A stretch of 64,000 nucleotides of DNA, taken from Ophiura sarsii. Lineage: Eukaryota > Echinodermata > Ophiuroidea > Amphilepidida > Ophiuridae. The notes below the pieces were generated by a model. That model did not search any database, was not told the origin of the DNA, and saw only the letters and a list, made by a program, of their open reading frames with translations. How positions within the stretch are numbered: position 1 is the first letter of the stretch; each line of letters opens with the position of its first letter. Location: assembly GCA_035610835.1 (NCBI GenBank), contig CM069449.1, positions 61,156,292-61,220,291 of the forward strand, given 5' to 3'. The position numbers were made by a program, and so were the translations under genes. Below are positions 46,480 to 59,126 of this stretch, piece after piece.

Positions 46480-48010
46480 AAACTACAACGCGCACGAAGC
46501 CTGCAAAAATACCAGTGTTTTAACTAAAATGGTCATGAAAACGTTCCTAAAACCATCTTGTTATGCTTGAATAATAAAATATTGAACACAATTATGCACG
46601 AAGCGCGCAACAATTCCCAGTTTATCTAACTAAAATGGTCCAAAAAAAGTTCCTGAAGCCATCTTGTTATGCTTGAATAGCTAAATATTGAACATAAATA
46701 TGGGACACTAAAATGGTCCAGAAAACGTTTCCTGAAGCCATCTTGTTATGCTTGAATAATTCAATAATGAACATAATTGCGCGCAAAAATTACCAGTGTT
46801 TTAACTAAAATGGTCATGAAAACGTTCCTGAAACCATCTTGTTATGCTTGAATAATTAACATTGAAACTAATACGTGCGAAGAGCGCAAATATTTCCACT
46901 TTTTAAAAGAAAATGGTCCAGAAAACGTTCCTAAAGCCATTTTGTTATGCTTGAATAATAAAATATTGAACATAATTATGCGCGAAGCGCGCAAAAATAT
47001 CAATGTTATGCTATGAATTGTTTGTAGAAAAATTCCAAAATTGAAACTTACTAATTTTTCCATACGGGTTTCAACAATATGTCTGTTGTCTTCCTCAGTG
47101 GATTGTGTTTGACCCAGAGCTAGTGTTTCTAGTCTGTTTCTTGATGACGTCTTGAGCATCTTGTTATGCTTGAATAATTAAATATTGAACATAAATATGG
47201 CCCTAAAATGGTCCCAGCCAGCAGGGAGGTCACGCTGCATGTCAGATTTTGTTGTACGCAAGAGAACAATGGAGTCTGAGTGACTGCAATATTTGCTAGA
47301 AATAGCTTCGGAAAATGGTTTATTTGGGGATCTCAAATACTGAGAAACGTGTTAAAAATCATGTAGAATTTTAGAGGAGGGTCAATAACATCTGCAGAAC
47401 GGTAAAATGTATAGTATTAAACACGTTTTCTGACCAAATTTATGTCGTAAAATGTTGGAAAATTCACGTTTTGAAAATCTGTGGTCTTCGAAATTACAGG
47501 AATCCTAACTCATTCTAAACCTCACCAAATAATGAAATGAACCCTCGTCTACAAAAAAGTCAATGTACGTATTGTTCTATCTGCTTGGAGATAGCGAAGA
47601 CCACGGAAACCTCATAGCTTCATACACGGAATGAAATCCGCCATAGACATTACATGGAGAAAATCGTACAGTGCACTGCAGTCCTCTGTGTAGGGAGTGT
47701 TGACAATAGCAAGGACGTTTGATTATTGTGTTTGTGCATGTTTGTGACGACTGACCCCGTTTAACAATCTTCATAGCTTTCATATATATAATAGGTCTTA
47801 GGTGACCTAACTATTGACTGGTCCAGAAAACGTTCCTGAAGCCATCTTGCTATGCTTGAATAATTAAACATTGAAACTGACGCGCGAATCGCGCAAAAAT
47901 GTCCAGTTTTTTTAAACTAAAATGGTCCAGAAAACTTTCCTGAAACCATCTTGTTATGCTTGAAAAATTAAACATTTAAACTAATATTTTTGAAGCGCGC
48001 GCGCAAAAAA
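46480..48010 (+). repeat. Tandem repeat with GCGCGAAGCGCGC hairpin, interrupted
   Basis: Units of about 77-110 bp carry 'ccatcttgttatgcttgaat', 'aatattgaacataattatg', 'cgcgaagcgcgcaaaaat' and 'taaaatggtccagaaaacgt'. About eight landmarks were seen (46554, 46663, 46740, 46836, 46935, 47157, 47848, 47948). The gap from about 47214 to 47815 is a unique-looking insertion. The GCGCGAAGCGC core is a small hairpin. Confidence 0.8.
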
Positions 48011-48209
48011 AAATCAAGTTTCTTAACTAGTCTATCCATCGGAGAACTATCTTCCAACCACGTGACTCAGCCGTTCCATTGACTGGGAGAGGAGGCTATT
48101 TTCTGACAAAAATATTGAAGGAATCAGTAGAGTGAAAAACGGCCATAATAAAAAAAAATTATGTTAGCCACCTACTTTTATCATCATAACCCAAGTTGTG
48201 CCATGAGAG

Positions 48210-48452
48210 TCAGTTTAATTGACGTTGCAAAGACAGGTATCTTTCCCTTCCCAATTTCTTCATTTCAAAATATGCTTTCAATTTGGCAAGCACTGGCTGT
48301 ATCTCATCTTTAATGGTCTTATTTGGTGCCATTTTAAGCTCTACTGTACTACAGGCCTCTATATGAACAGGTACATGTAGAGTGATAGACCCCGATGAAG
48401 ACAACCTTTTTATTTTACAAGTCAGAAAATAAACTTTATTTTTGTCAATCAT
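48210..48452 (-). CDS. Exon-like open frame, unknown product
   Basis: 80 codons on the minus strand with a charged, non-repetitive composition (VELKMAPNKTIKDEIQPVLA, then LKAYFEMKKLGRERY). No homology is recognised. It is reported only because its composition differs from the AT-driven frames around it; no splice context or conserved domain supports it, and chance is a real alternative. Confidence 0.2.
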   Translation of the reverse strand: MIDKNKVYFLTCKIKRLSSSGSITLHVPVHIEACSTVELKMAPNKTIKDEIQPVLAKLKAYFEMKKLGRERYLSLQRQLN

Positions 48453-48660
48453 TGTAAGCGTATTTGTTTCTTTCTATACTTAACAAGGAAATCTGATTGA
48501 TACGGACATGCAGACAGAACATATAATAGGGATACGGAGTTTCATATCATTTTACAACCATTTTATCTTACTATAGGCCCGGCAAACCTTAAAAATTAAC
48601 ATTATTTACTGTTGGAAACATTACAAGATAGCAAATAAATATTAAATGTGGCCTCCTACA

Positions 48661-48828
48661 TTATGCTAAATGTTAAAAGTCCATTACTTTCGATCTTTTT
48701 CAGCTTTGTGATTCTATTCATATGCCGAAATCACAGGTGACGATTATGCTAAATGTTAAAAGTCCATCACTTTCGATCTTTTCAGCTTTGTGATTCTATT
48801 CATAGGCCGAAATCACAGGTGACGATTT
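48661..48828 (+). repeat. 83-bp tandem duplication
   Basis: 'ttatgctaaatgttaaaagt' to 'aaatcacaggtgacga' occurs twice back to back (starts 48661 and 48744), differing at a few positions. Confidence 0.95.
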
Positions 48829-49877
48829 CAAAGCCTTTTGATTTCAGATAATGCGCAAATGGTTCGATATTTGTCTCTCTTTGAATGGTACACTGTAGCT
48901 GGTATGTGCATGCGTGTGACGAGAATAATATGCATTGGAAAAGTGTTGTGTGTTTTTGCATAAAGCAGCTTAATTGTTTCAATTCACATTATAGATGAGG
49001 TTCGACCGGAGGTTGGAATCAAAATGGAATCCTTCGACAACTAGCAAATATACGCCAGAAGACAGCACATCTTATTTTTGCTCATCTCCCCTGCCCATCC
49101 GAGCACCAAAGATCGCTCTTCGACGAATTCACTATAATATTGGACTGACACTGTATATTTTTTCAAACATCTTAAAATCTTAAGGGAGCACCCCTTAAAG
49201 AAAAAATGGGGGTTATTTTTGCTAGCTATTTGGTCCATAATACATTTTAACGGATTTGTGTTGTCTTACTACGAATTACTCCCCCCCCCCCCTCCCCACC
49301 ACACACACCCCCTCCCTCTCACTGTAAGAGGTGAGAAATACTTGACTTTGGTATATTGAATTGTTGTGTAGTGTAATACCAGTTTTATACCAGTAAACCT
49401 ACCCCTTCTCTTTCCTCCAGGCCAGTGGCGGCACCAGCCTCGTAATTCTTTTTTTTTTTTTGGGGGGGGGGGGCAAGAATTTTTTAAGGGCGGCATGAAA
49501 AAATGATGCGCGCAAAAAAATGCCACTACCCTCCCGCTTCACGTTTTTCACCCGTGTTATTTTACGCTTAAGGGGTGTGTGGACTCTCAGGTACAGTCTC
49601 CGTAAAACTGCCGTAACTTATTCAATATTCATTTAATCTTTATAAACGTATACAGTTTTTTTGCACGAAAGGGTTCAATTAATCCAACCATGATAATGAA
49701 ATTGACCATTTTGGAAAAAATTATAAAAACACGTTTTTTGACCCATTTTAGGTTTGGAAAAGATAACTCAAAATATATTTTGTTAAATGTTGTCATACTA
49801 GTTTTATGTTTTAAAACGTCGATTTGGTTTTTTTAAATTTTGATAGAGCCGTAAACAGCATTTTACCGTAGATAGTG

Positions 49878-49897
49878 CCCCCCCCCCCCCCCCCCCC
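49878..49897. repeat. Poly(C) tract, 20 bp
   Basis: Run of 20 C. Related tracts lie near 49280 (C) and 49460-49472 (T then G). Confidence 0.9.
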
Positions 49898-50529
49898 TGC
49901 AGCACGCGTGATAAATACGCAAACGTTTACATAGAGGGCGTTTTTAGGAAAAAGTGCAATGAATAGCGAGGGTATTGTTTTAGAAACAACAATAATGGTA
50001 TTTTTTAATGTTTATCTCAAATTCTGAAGTAAATTAATTTAAACAAATCGTCAACACTACTGTGTGTCCATTGGAAAAGGAGGAAGAAGGGTAAGGATAA
50101 GAATTGTCTCTTCAAGAGACCTGCTATCCCTCGTTTTAGCCATGTATATTGAAGATCTCTTAGTTCTCATGAAAATCAAGTATGACTTTTGCAGGGTTCT
50201 CTAGGCATGCCAAGGAAGGGGTAAACTTTATGGTTGTCTTGATCTGGTTCTGGCTAATCAGAGGGCATTTTTTAGAAGAAATCAGTCAACTTTATTATTT
50301 ATAGTCTGACATTTAGAACGGTTATAATTTACCAATAGGTACGTTTCATCTCTTAACATAGGCCAAATTAATAATACTTCGGCGATATTTTGCTGTTTTC
50401 ATCCGTTTCCGTCACAGTAAATGGATGTTCGGTTTTCAATGCATCTCCAGAATAGTACAACCATTACTTGGATCAATTTACAATAAATCTGTAGCTGAGA
50501 TTCCAAGATACAATTGTGTAATATTTCAT

Positions 50530-50591
50530 AAAACTGGCTTATATAATATCAAAGTTATGAGGTAGGAGGTAGAACTTATAGAATGACCTCA
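50530..50591 (-). mobile_element. Mariner-like element end
   Basis: Before a TA (50592-50593) the minus strand reads TGAGGTCATTCTATAAGTTC and then 'tacctcctacctcataactt', homologous to 26912-26965. The partner end was not located. It directly borders a 26-bp minisatellite array. Confidence 0.5.
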
Positions 50592-50739
50592 TATTTCGGA
50601 ATACTTATGGTATTTTCGGAATAACGACCCTTATTGTAATTTCGGAATAACGACCCTTATTTTATTTTCGGAATAACGACCCTTATTTTATTTTCGGAAT
50701 AACGATCCTTATTTTATTTTCGGAATTACGACCCTTATT
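50592..50739 (-). repeat. 26-bp minisatellite, short reverse array
   Basis: About five units of the 40829-41953 repeat in reverse orientation ('ttcggaataacgacccttat'). No CTAGAGCGG terminus is attached here, so the array unit disperses independently or the terminus has been lost. Confidence 0.9.
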
Positions 50740-51680
50740 ACTGGGTCTAACCAGTATTGAAAACGAAGATTGCTCAAGCAAACTAAACCAAACCATACCA
50801 AAGTACCAAACTAAATGGGTGGTTGCCGTTAGTATATTTACATCTCAGCATGGCTAGGCAACAATTGGCTATTTGGAGCTTAGGAGCAACATGGGAGCTG
50901 ATGTTTACTTTTCAGATTTTGAGTATTTTTTGGTACCCATTTTTAGTGCGTTTTGCCTTTGTCAAACTTATATAGAGGAATATGGATTGCCAATGCAGCC
51001 GCTATCGCGGAATTGGGCTTATTTTTAGAAGTCAGACTATACATATATTTTTCTATTGGCAAACAATAAATGAGAGAGCGCTTGAGCCTTGGTTTGGGAG
51101 TTTAAGTTGGCAACACTGAACGCACACACTCATGCTCTGTTGAAGTAGTGAACAAGACCCACTTAATCTGGTTTGGGATAAAGTAACCAGTATAATAGAA
51201 GTGTAGGCCAATGTTTGCTTTTAATCATCTTACCATTTAGTTATGTTTACTTGGTTCTGAAATTGTAAAGGCATTGTCTGTATTATCTAAATGTGTTTGA
51301 ATGGGTACCCAAGATGCTTACAAGGTTCATTGACCTCCCATGAAAAGTCAGACAACATGTATAGAATTAAAAATGAATAAAAACAAAAATAAGTTATTAA
51401 TCATACCTTTTAAACCCCCCAAAATTGGTTAAATAATCACAAAAGTTAATGACCAGAGTGATTAAAAATTAAACTGGTAACTCTCGAAAGAGAGCTCTGA
51501 AAGGCCAATCAATTGGTTCACTGCAACTCAGAAAATATGCATAAAACAAGACACACAAATGGGCAGAGGTTAAAAATGCCAATGAAAGTGACATAATAAT
51601 AAGATAAAAGCCCAAAATTAGAGAACAACATCAAAATATAAATTATAGAAAAATAATCATATCTGGAGGCTTGATGGGCA
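50740..51680. other. Intergenic stretch, no feature recognised
   Basis: No coding motif or repeat boundary seen between the short 26-bp array and the LINE 3' region. Confidence 0.5.
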
Positions 51681-54250
51681 TCAAGAGAACCTACACAACA
51701 AACTTGGGAACTAAATCTACCAGGAGCTTGTCACCTGTTGGGGCGTGACCGTATCCCCAGCCCAGCTGGCTACATGCTTTACAGGACCACCAAGCATTAA
51801 CCTACACTTAACCCATGACCACCATGCTATTATATGTATCAGTCGGATGTTGAAAGGACTTGAATGAAGGGTGTCATGAAAGAGTGTGAAGGCTATGACA
51901 AGTTAAGAGTTTGAGAGAAGATGACCGTGCACACGGCACTTGAAAGCCTGTATTCCAGCTTCTGAAATGTTACCAACAATATCATCTGGAAGACTATTCC
52001 ATAAGGGAACAGCAGTGTGAATGAAGCTCCGTTCTAAGCAGCGAGTTCTGGCTGTCGGCAGAGAAAGAGCACGGACTGGCATTGATACGCTCGAACGGGT
52101 AGCACGGCGTTGGACATATGGTGCGGGAAGTAACCCTGCTAGATCTTGTGGGCAGTTGGTAATATGCATCTTGTACAAGACCGTAGCCGCTGCTACCTGT
52201 CGCCTGTGAAGCAGGCTGTCAATTTTGAGCTGTGAACGAGTAGTAGCTTCATTAACTCCAATGATTCTAAGTGCCTTCTTATGGATGTTGTCAAGCTGGC
52301 TTAGGATGGTGGGTGAAGCATTCGCCCAGCTTAGTGAAGCATACTCCATAATGCTGTGGACTTGCGACTTGTAGACATTAGATCTACCTTTAGCCTCCAG
52401 TTTTTTTGTAACTTTGCGTAGAGCGCCAAGCTTTTAACCAACTTTAGTTGCAATGCCTGAGATGTGCTTTGACCAGGTAAGCTTGCTGTCAATGGTGACG
52501 CCCAAGATATCCAGTTCTTTTGTAGATGGTAGTTTGCACTCTCCAAAGTAGATATCAAGTTCAGATGGGGATCTTTTCCTGGAGATTACCATGGTCTTGC
52601 ATTTGGTAGGCTCAAAGGTCACTTTCCATTCGTCAGCCCATACTTTCATGTTGCTTAAATCTCTGTTGAGACTAGCAGCTACTGTGTTGGGATCGGTTGA
52701 TGACTGAATGGGTGCAAAGAGTGTTGAGTCGTCAGCATATAGATATAGCTCGTTGTCACAAACATCTACAAGGTCATCAATAAAAACAGAGAACAGTAGT
52801 GGGCCAAGGATAGATCCTTGTGGAACAGAAACATTTATTGGAGCAGTGTTGGATGCCTAACCTAACATGACGACGTTGATGGATCTATCAGATAAATAGT
52901 TGTCTATCCACGAAAGCAGTCTTCCAGTAACACCTTTAGCCAACAGTTTCGAGCAAAGTCCGTTATGCCATACCTTGTCGAAAGCTCCTTTAATGTCAAG
53001 GGCGATGACACAAACTTCATCGCTTTGGTCTAGGGAGTGGTTCCACTTCTGTGGCAGGATGTTGAGGAGATCAGCTGTGCTGTGGCCTGCTCTAAATCCA
53101 AACTGTCTGCTGGAAATCAGGTTATTGCTTAGAAGAAAGCGTTGGAGTTGTTTCTGTACTACATGATCTTGCTGATGTTGCTTAGCAGCGAGATGGGACG
53201 ATACTTTGTTGGGTCAGTCTTGGAACCTCTCTTGTGAATTGGAGTGACCGAGGCTATCTTCCATTGGTTTGGAAACAAACCATGCTTGAAGCAGAGGTCA
53301 AAAAGCCTGCAGAGCGGGCTGGCGAGCTCAGCACAGCATTCCTTTAGAACCTTGGTTGGGATAAGGTCTGGTCCATTGGCTTTATCTGGATTGAGGTGTT
53401 TTAGTAGTTTTCTCACATCCTTAGGTTTGAAGACTATCTTGTCAAAAGATTTGTTGTTGAAGGATGAACATTTGGGGCCTGGTCTTTAGCACCTTGGAGT
53501 CTGCATTTGTCTGCAAATGTCTGACAAAAAGCTTCTGCCTTGTCCCTTGCTGTGATGTGGGTAACGTTTTGATGATCGATCACTGGGATCTCAGATCGAG
53601 CTGTTTTGCCAGAGAGAGTGTTGATGATTCTCCACCATTTTTTGCTGCTCAGCGTTTTGTCTGCGAGATCTTTTCTCAATTTGGCGTTGTAAGATCTCCT
53701 AGCTTGCTTCTTAGCTTGGTTGTAGGAATGTCTAGCTTCAGCAAACTTTGCCTTGTTGGCATCAGTTTGATCCTTTTTTGGCTTTCTTAAAGAGACGATG
53801 CTTCTTTTTAGATGCCCTACGGCATTCATCGTTGAACCAAACCTTGTCTCCGGTCCTATTGGTGACTGTCTTACTTGGGATGAACAGGTCGATAGCATCG
53901 CAGATGATATTGGTGACATTAGAGCAAGTAGTTTCAGGATCTTTCTTTTGGAATACACTTGACCAGTTTGTGGAAGCAAGGTGACCTCTTAATCCCCAAT
54001 AATCGGCCTTATCGTATCTCCAGACTTTCCTCCTGTGTGGTTTGTCTCTGTATACTGGAACATCTAAGCACACCAGCACAGGGTTGTGGTCTGAGGTGCC
54101 CAGTCTAGCAGATGTGGTTGAAGTTGCTGGGAGATCAGTCATGACAAGATCCAGGATTTGTTCCAATCGAGTGGGTTCTTTGACGATCTGTTGTAATCCT
54201 AGAGTGTTAGCTACAATCCTGGAAAAAAGTCTTGGAACACTTGCGTGTGA
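51680..54250 (-). pseudogene. CR1/jockey-like LINE, endonuclease end to RT C-terminus, disrupted
   Basis: Minus strand, in order: end of an apurinic-type endonuclease (LDLVMTD..., TSDHNPVLVCLDV; 54166-54070), connector (KKHRLFKKAKK; SYNQAKKQARRSYNAKLRKD), RT motifs (LNPDKANGPDLIPTKVLKEC and YRPISLLSN at 53159-53416; ALDIKGAFDKVWH; VPQGSILGPLLFSVFIDDL near 52820; YADDSTLF near 52740), then C-terminus (LDNIHKKALRIIGV; HTAVPLWNSLPDDI) ending at 51903. Frame shifts lie near 53460 and 53160, with stops at about 52859 and at 52434-52436. It is 5'-truncated at ~54250, inside the endonuclease. These enzymes nick target DNA and copy their RNA at the site; this copy cannot make a full protein. The 3' limit is approximate. 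Confidence 0.9.
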
Positions 54251-54451
54251 TTAACGGAAAAGTGTCACCCCGACTCCCCCGTCCAATGTTGACCAAGGCC
54301 AGTGGCTCCTGTAGCTTGCCAGAGTGTCCCAACATTGGTCGATGGGGGGTGGGGAAAGAAAAATCTCATTTGAACAATTTCTGTTTATAACAGACGACAC
54401 TCATTCCTATGCCGACGACTCTCAAATGTATGTGTCTTTCAAGCCTACTCA

Positions 54452-55074
54452 AAATGATGCTGATTGTGCACTGAATAAGCTGGAATCATGTGTTACTGAA
54501 ATACGCGAGTGGATGACTGACAACTTTTTGAAACTGAACGATGACAAAGCGAATTCATTGTATTTGGTTCTAAATGTCTACGTGACAAAGTAAATATACC
54601 CCATTTACGTATTGGGAATTCTTCTATTGTTCCAGCAAGTAAAGTTCGCAATTTAGGCGCTTATTTTGATATGGACATGACACTGAATCATCATATTTCT
54701 GCGATTTGAAAATCATCTTCTTTTCATCTTCGTAACATAGGACTTATCAGGAAATACCTCACAAATGATGCTGATTGTGCACTGAATAAGCTGGAATCAT
54801 GTGTTACTGAAATACGCGAGTGGATGACTGACAACTTTTTGAAACTGAACGATGACAAAAGCGAATTCATTGTATTTGGTTCTAAATGTCTACGTGACAA
54901 AGTAAATATACCCCATTTACGTATTGGGAATTCTTCTATTGTTCCAGCAAGTAAAGTTCGCAATTTAGGCGCTTATTTTGATATGGACATGACACTGAAT
55001 CATCATATTTCTGCGATTTGCAAATCATCTTCTTTTCATCTTCGTAACATAGGACTTATCAGGAAATACCTCAC
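54452..55074 (+). repeat. 311/312-bp tandem duplication inside the LINE
   Basis: 54452-54762 and 54763-55074 are nearly identical. The junctions share 'aaatgatgct', pointing to duplication by short homology. Copy 1 lacks one A in 'gacaaaagcgaa' and has a TGA where copy 2 has TGC, so the first copy is already decaying. Confidence 0.95.
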
Positions 55075-55764
55075 AAATGATGCTACTGAACAACTCGTCC
55101 ATGCATTTGTTACATCGCGCCTTGACATGGGAAATTCTCTGCTTTATGGACTCCCGAATCTCCAGATCAAGCGTCTCAGTCGTTTACAAAATATAGCTGC
55201 TAGAATTATCACACGCACCAAACGAACTGAGCATATCACACCAGTTCTAAGATATCTACATTGGCTTCCAATAAAGGACAGAATTATCTTCAAAATACTT
55301 ATTTATGTTTATAAATCAACTATTAATATGTCACCATTGTATATCTCAAATCTTCTAACTCCATACAAGCAAGATAGACAATTGCGTTCGAACAGCAAAA
55401 TACTTTTCACTGAACCGCGATTTTCAAAATCCTGTGGATCACGTTCTTTTTTATGTGCTGCACCTCGCTTATGGAATAAGCTTCCGGAGTCTGTAAAAAC
55501 TGCAGAATCTGTGGATTCATTCAAAACATTGTTAAAGACTTTAATGATGAAATCTGAGAGCGATTTCTTTGATTAATGTTTTTCTGAATTTTTTATGTTC
55601 TTGATGTGTATGTTATTATTTGTGGCGTTGTTCACATTGTGAGTGGGGATTGTCATTAGTTCAACCATGTCAACGCTACCATTTTTGTTGTTGTTGTTGT
55701 GTTGAAGTGATGACGGTTTTCCTGGAGCAACAATTTTGTTGAATGTTGGCGCATTATAAGCTGC

Positions 55765-55765
<1 letters not shown>

Positions 55766-55832
<67 letters not shown>
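55766..55832 (+). repeat. (ATT)n microsatellite, LINE tail
   Basis: Twenty-two uninterrupted ATT units following 'gcgcattataagctgcc', the 3' end of the CR1-like LINE. Confidence 0.95.
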
Positions 55833-55833
<1 letters not shown>

Positions 55834-57051
55834 GTATCAATACATGCACACAATACCCAACACGTGTGCTCAGCGTTCGCGTTGCAAGGACTTTTTTCCA
55901 AGATTGTATACGCAGATTGCAAAAAATATCATCTAAATTTGGTTTTTCTATCATATCTCAAAAACTGAATGTCACATGTATCTCAAATTGCACAGTATTT
56001 GGCAGTGGACCATAGGCTTGGCAACCCCAGTATTTTTTTTTATAAAGACATTCATTTAATACGGGAACATTCAGTGAAAACAATTCCCTATACTAAGTAA
56101 TGCATTTCGAAGATGTATAATAATTGCCCATTATTGCAATGCATAATGTAGCGTTTTCAGATACTCCTACGAGATTTATTCATGTATTGTCAGATATGCA
56201 ACAGAGTATCTAAAGTAATGGAATCTATATATGGAGTTGAAAATAACACAAATAATTGTAAAACAACTTAGGCCTACCTGTAAATAACTATCTTCAGTAG
56301 ATAGCAGTAACTTCTGTTTGAAAGATTCGACAGCTATCTTTCGTATTGCATTAACGGGTTGTAATATAATAATAGATGCTCATTATTCATATGCCCATCT
56401 GTTATTATGTTTTTTGTTGTTGTTTGATTTGCGGTCGTTGTTTTGCATCACTTGTGTTGCAAAGGGACGATGAATCCCCCGGCCCAATAATCACAAAGAA
56501 CAAATGCAAGAAAAAACACCTTTTATTTCAAAACACTATTATTTCAGCTCGAATGTTCATAGGTCTATACGTACACTTGTTGGCTGTTTTATCAAAAATA
56601 TTTTTTGAAAAACTACATTTGGATTTAGTTCTACATTTCCACATAACCAACATTTTTTTGGCTCAAATTGTCAAAGGGCGTTTTTGTCTACAGTTTTTTG
56701 AAATTGCTGGTATTTATCACGACACGTTATTCATTTTTTTCAAAACTGTTGGTATTTATTTTTTGGAAATATTTGAAAATGATTGGAAAAACAATAGTTG
56801 GACATGGTTGGATGATGAGTAAATGTTTCTTTTTACTCCACAAATTATAAATGATAGTCAGTACAAAAAATTGCACATCAAAAAATTACAGGTGCAGGGG
56901 TTGCTAGCCTACACCCAGTGCGCATCTGCGCAATGCGGTAAGGGTTACGTGCTAAACATGGTCTAGACTGAAAACATCAAGATGACTTTATATAACAGTT
57001 TGTGCTCAGGATGTAATGAGCAGCTTAACCACGGGCGGGGTAACCAGCACA
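55833..57051. other. Intergenic stretch, no gene recognised
   Basis: A 148-codon frame (56376-56822) is AT-driven and Phe/Ile-rich without motifs. A fragment at 56289-56312 ('ctatcttcagtagatagcag') resembles one hairpin unit of the 21-23-kb minisatellite. Confidence 0.5.
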
Positions 57052-57053
57052 TA

Positions 57054-58206
57054 CGAGGGTCGTTCAATAATTAATGAAAGTGATCATGGTATGGGATGCA
57101 TTTCTATTGAGGGATAATGTGATCAATACAAAGTATGAACCTTTGTCTTTCAAACAATACACTTTTGGATTGTTAGATACCTTTGGTTATGTAATGTCAT
57201 TAACATAAACACAATAGGTTTCAGACACTGACTGAAATCTGTCAATTATTTGGCTGGATATGTAATATGTTGAAAATGGGTTGATTGATACATTTGCGTA
57301 TATCTCGGCAATGCAAGCATAAAAACAGATAACACTTGGCACATAGTTAGAACACACACTTATCTCTGCTTGACACTTTTTTCTAGATCTGAATCCCTTG
57401 ATACAAACAAGAAGGGACCATCTCAAATGCGCTTTTATTTAGCAAAATCCGCAATAATATACCTTAGAAAACAACAAAGGATAAAGAACAATGGAGGGAT
57501 TATAATTTAGTCAATTGTTGTGGGATGTAAAGCAATGATAGTGGGGATTTCAAGAGGAACTGTTCATCTTTTTATCTGGTAAATTTCATGATTTTAGCCA
57601 TTTGTGGCCCTGTTCAAAATTATCTGCCGTCTGCGCATGCGCATATTTTCTGCAGGTTCCATGCGAATAAGTTCAGATAACTAATTAGCTATCATATGGA
57701 ATCTCCCAAACTGGTTAATTGCTTGGATTTTTCCTAAATTGTTTGATTTTCCGAAATATTAGTGATTCCTGACTGAGCATTTTAAAATGTAAATTGGCTA
57801 TTTGAAATACTAATATTTGTATACATTTTATTTGATTGCCTCTCCTTACTTTTTCCTCTTATACTACATATATCAAATTACACAGGGATTAAAGTTATTG
57901 TCTTTTTTATCATACTTACGCGAAAAAAATGGGATTTACCTGCTTGTGGTGTCATGTTATGCAATCTTCTTACCACATGTTTTATACAAACAATTCAAAT
58001 TTCCTGCCAAATAACTGACTTAGCAGTGTCCCAAGTGTACTTACTTTGAGACAATGCTATGACGTCATAGTTCACACTTATAAATCCAAAACTGTATTGT
58101 TTGAAAGATAAAGGTTCATACTTTATATTGATCACATTATCCCTCAATAGAATCACCCATGCATCCCATACCATGATCACTTTCATTATTTATTGAACGA
58201 CCCTCG
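57054..58206. mobile_element. Mariner-type non-autonomous element, 1,153 bp
   Basis: Terminal inverted repeats of about 130 bp start CGAGGGTCGTTCAATAA and are flanked by TA (57052-57053 and 58207-58208). The arms are close to identical except for a 7-bp indel near 57105 and scattered changes. TA target duplication and this end type indicate Tc1/mariner. The ~890-bp core has no recognisable transposase. It lies in the interior of the giant inverted repeat. Confidence 0.85.
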
Positions 58207-58413
58207 TAGATGTAACACAATACTACCCCAATAGTAGTTGTCACAATAGAGGTGACATGGTCTCTATAATAATACACAAATAATTCTCAATCAAAAATTA
58301 TTTTTTAACACGCATATCGGAAACATCCACAATACAACATAGTCAAGTCCATACAATGTACAGGTTTGTATGCTGTGGCATCGCATTCAATAATGGGAGG
58401 CAAGCGGGGAAGA

Positions 58414-58435
58414 GGGGGGGGGGGGGGGGGGGGGG
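58414..58435. repeat. Poly(G) tract, 22 bp
   Basis: Uninterrupted run of 22 G, preceded by GGGGAAGA and followed by (GA)n. Confidence 0.95.
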
Positions 58436-59126
58436 AGAGAGAAACACAATTCATCAGACCAATTTTCCAAATTTGATATGACAATAAAAGTAAACATTGT
58501 TATTGTTTGGGATGACAAAATGAGGTGAGCTTGAAATGTCGAATGGGCAGTTGTTTTTGTAGGATTATCCTGGGGGTGGGGCGGCAGGCACATTATCCAT
58601 ACACCGACTATAGGCTCCATCTGCTGCGTGTGATTTTAAATGGGTTTCTAAAATGATATTTCTAGTCATTTTAATCATTTTGTAATAATTTGGTTTTGAA
58701 ATTGAATAGACATTAAGCTAATTAAAACCCTAAATCCCCCAAGTTGATGCAATTCCCTGGATGATAGTCAAGGTCAGGGCCCCTACATAAAAATAAGGAC
58801 TCCTGGTGGGGACCTGGAAGCTCATTGGGTCTACACAATTGTAGTTGCAGAGAGGGTGTCAAAATGTTATCATTTTTATCAGTGGCGTAGCTAGAATTTT
58901 CATTGGAGGGGCGAGATATAAAAAGTGAGCCAACCAGACACAACGTATGCGCGTGTAAATAATGAACGGTCCCTAATGTCAGAAGAACGTGCGTCTTTAT
59001 TGTTCAGGAGTCTCGGTGGTTCCAGTCGCCGCGTGGACACGATCATTTCATATTCAAGTTCTCATTCCCTCCATCTTCGCCACCGCTTAACTTTTTTTCC
59101 CCTTAATGTTCTATTTTTTGACAATG

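Larger units (their letters stand above)
54395..55832 (+). pseudogene. CR1-like LINE RT C-terminal fragment with internal duplication
   Basis: Begins at the active site HSYADDSQMYVSFKP (54405 on) and continues ALNKLESCVTEIREWMTDNF; after the duplication it is open to 55576 (LKLNDDKSEFIVFGSKC, SSIVPASKVRNLGAYFD, LDMGNSLLYGLPN, RLSRLQNIAARIITRTKR, YLHWLPIKDRI, PRLWNKLPESVK). These are CR1-family C-terminal motifs. It lies head-on next to the minus-strand LINE at 51680-54250 and represents a different CR1-like family. The 3' UTR ends in (ATT)n at 55766-55832, the usual tail type for such LINEs. The copy is 5'-truncated just before the YADD box. Confidence 0.9.

Noticed and set aside
56376..56822. 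148-codon plus-strand frame
   Set aside because: Phe/Ile/Lys-rich composition typical of AT-rich DNA, no domain, no splice or promoter context.
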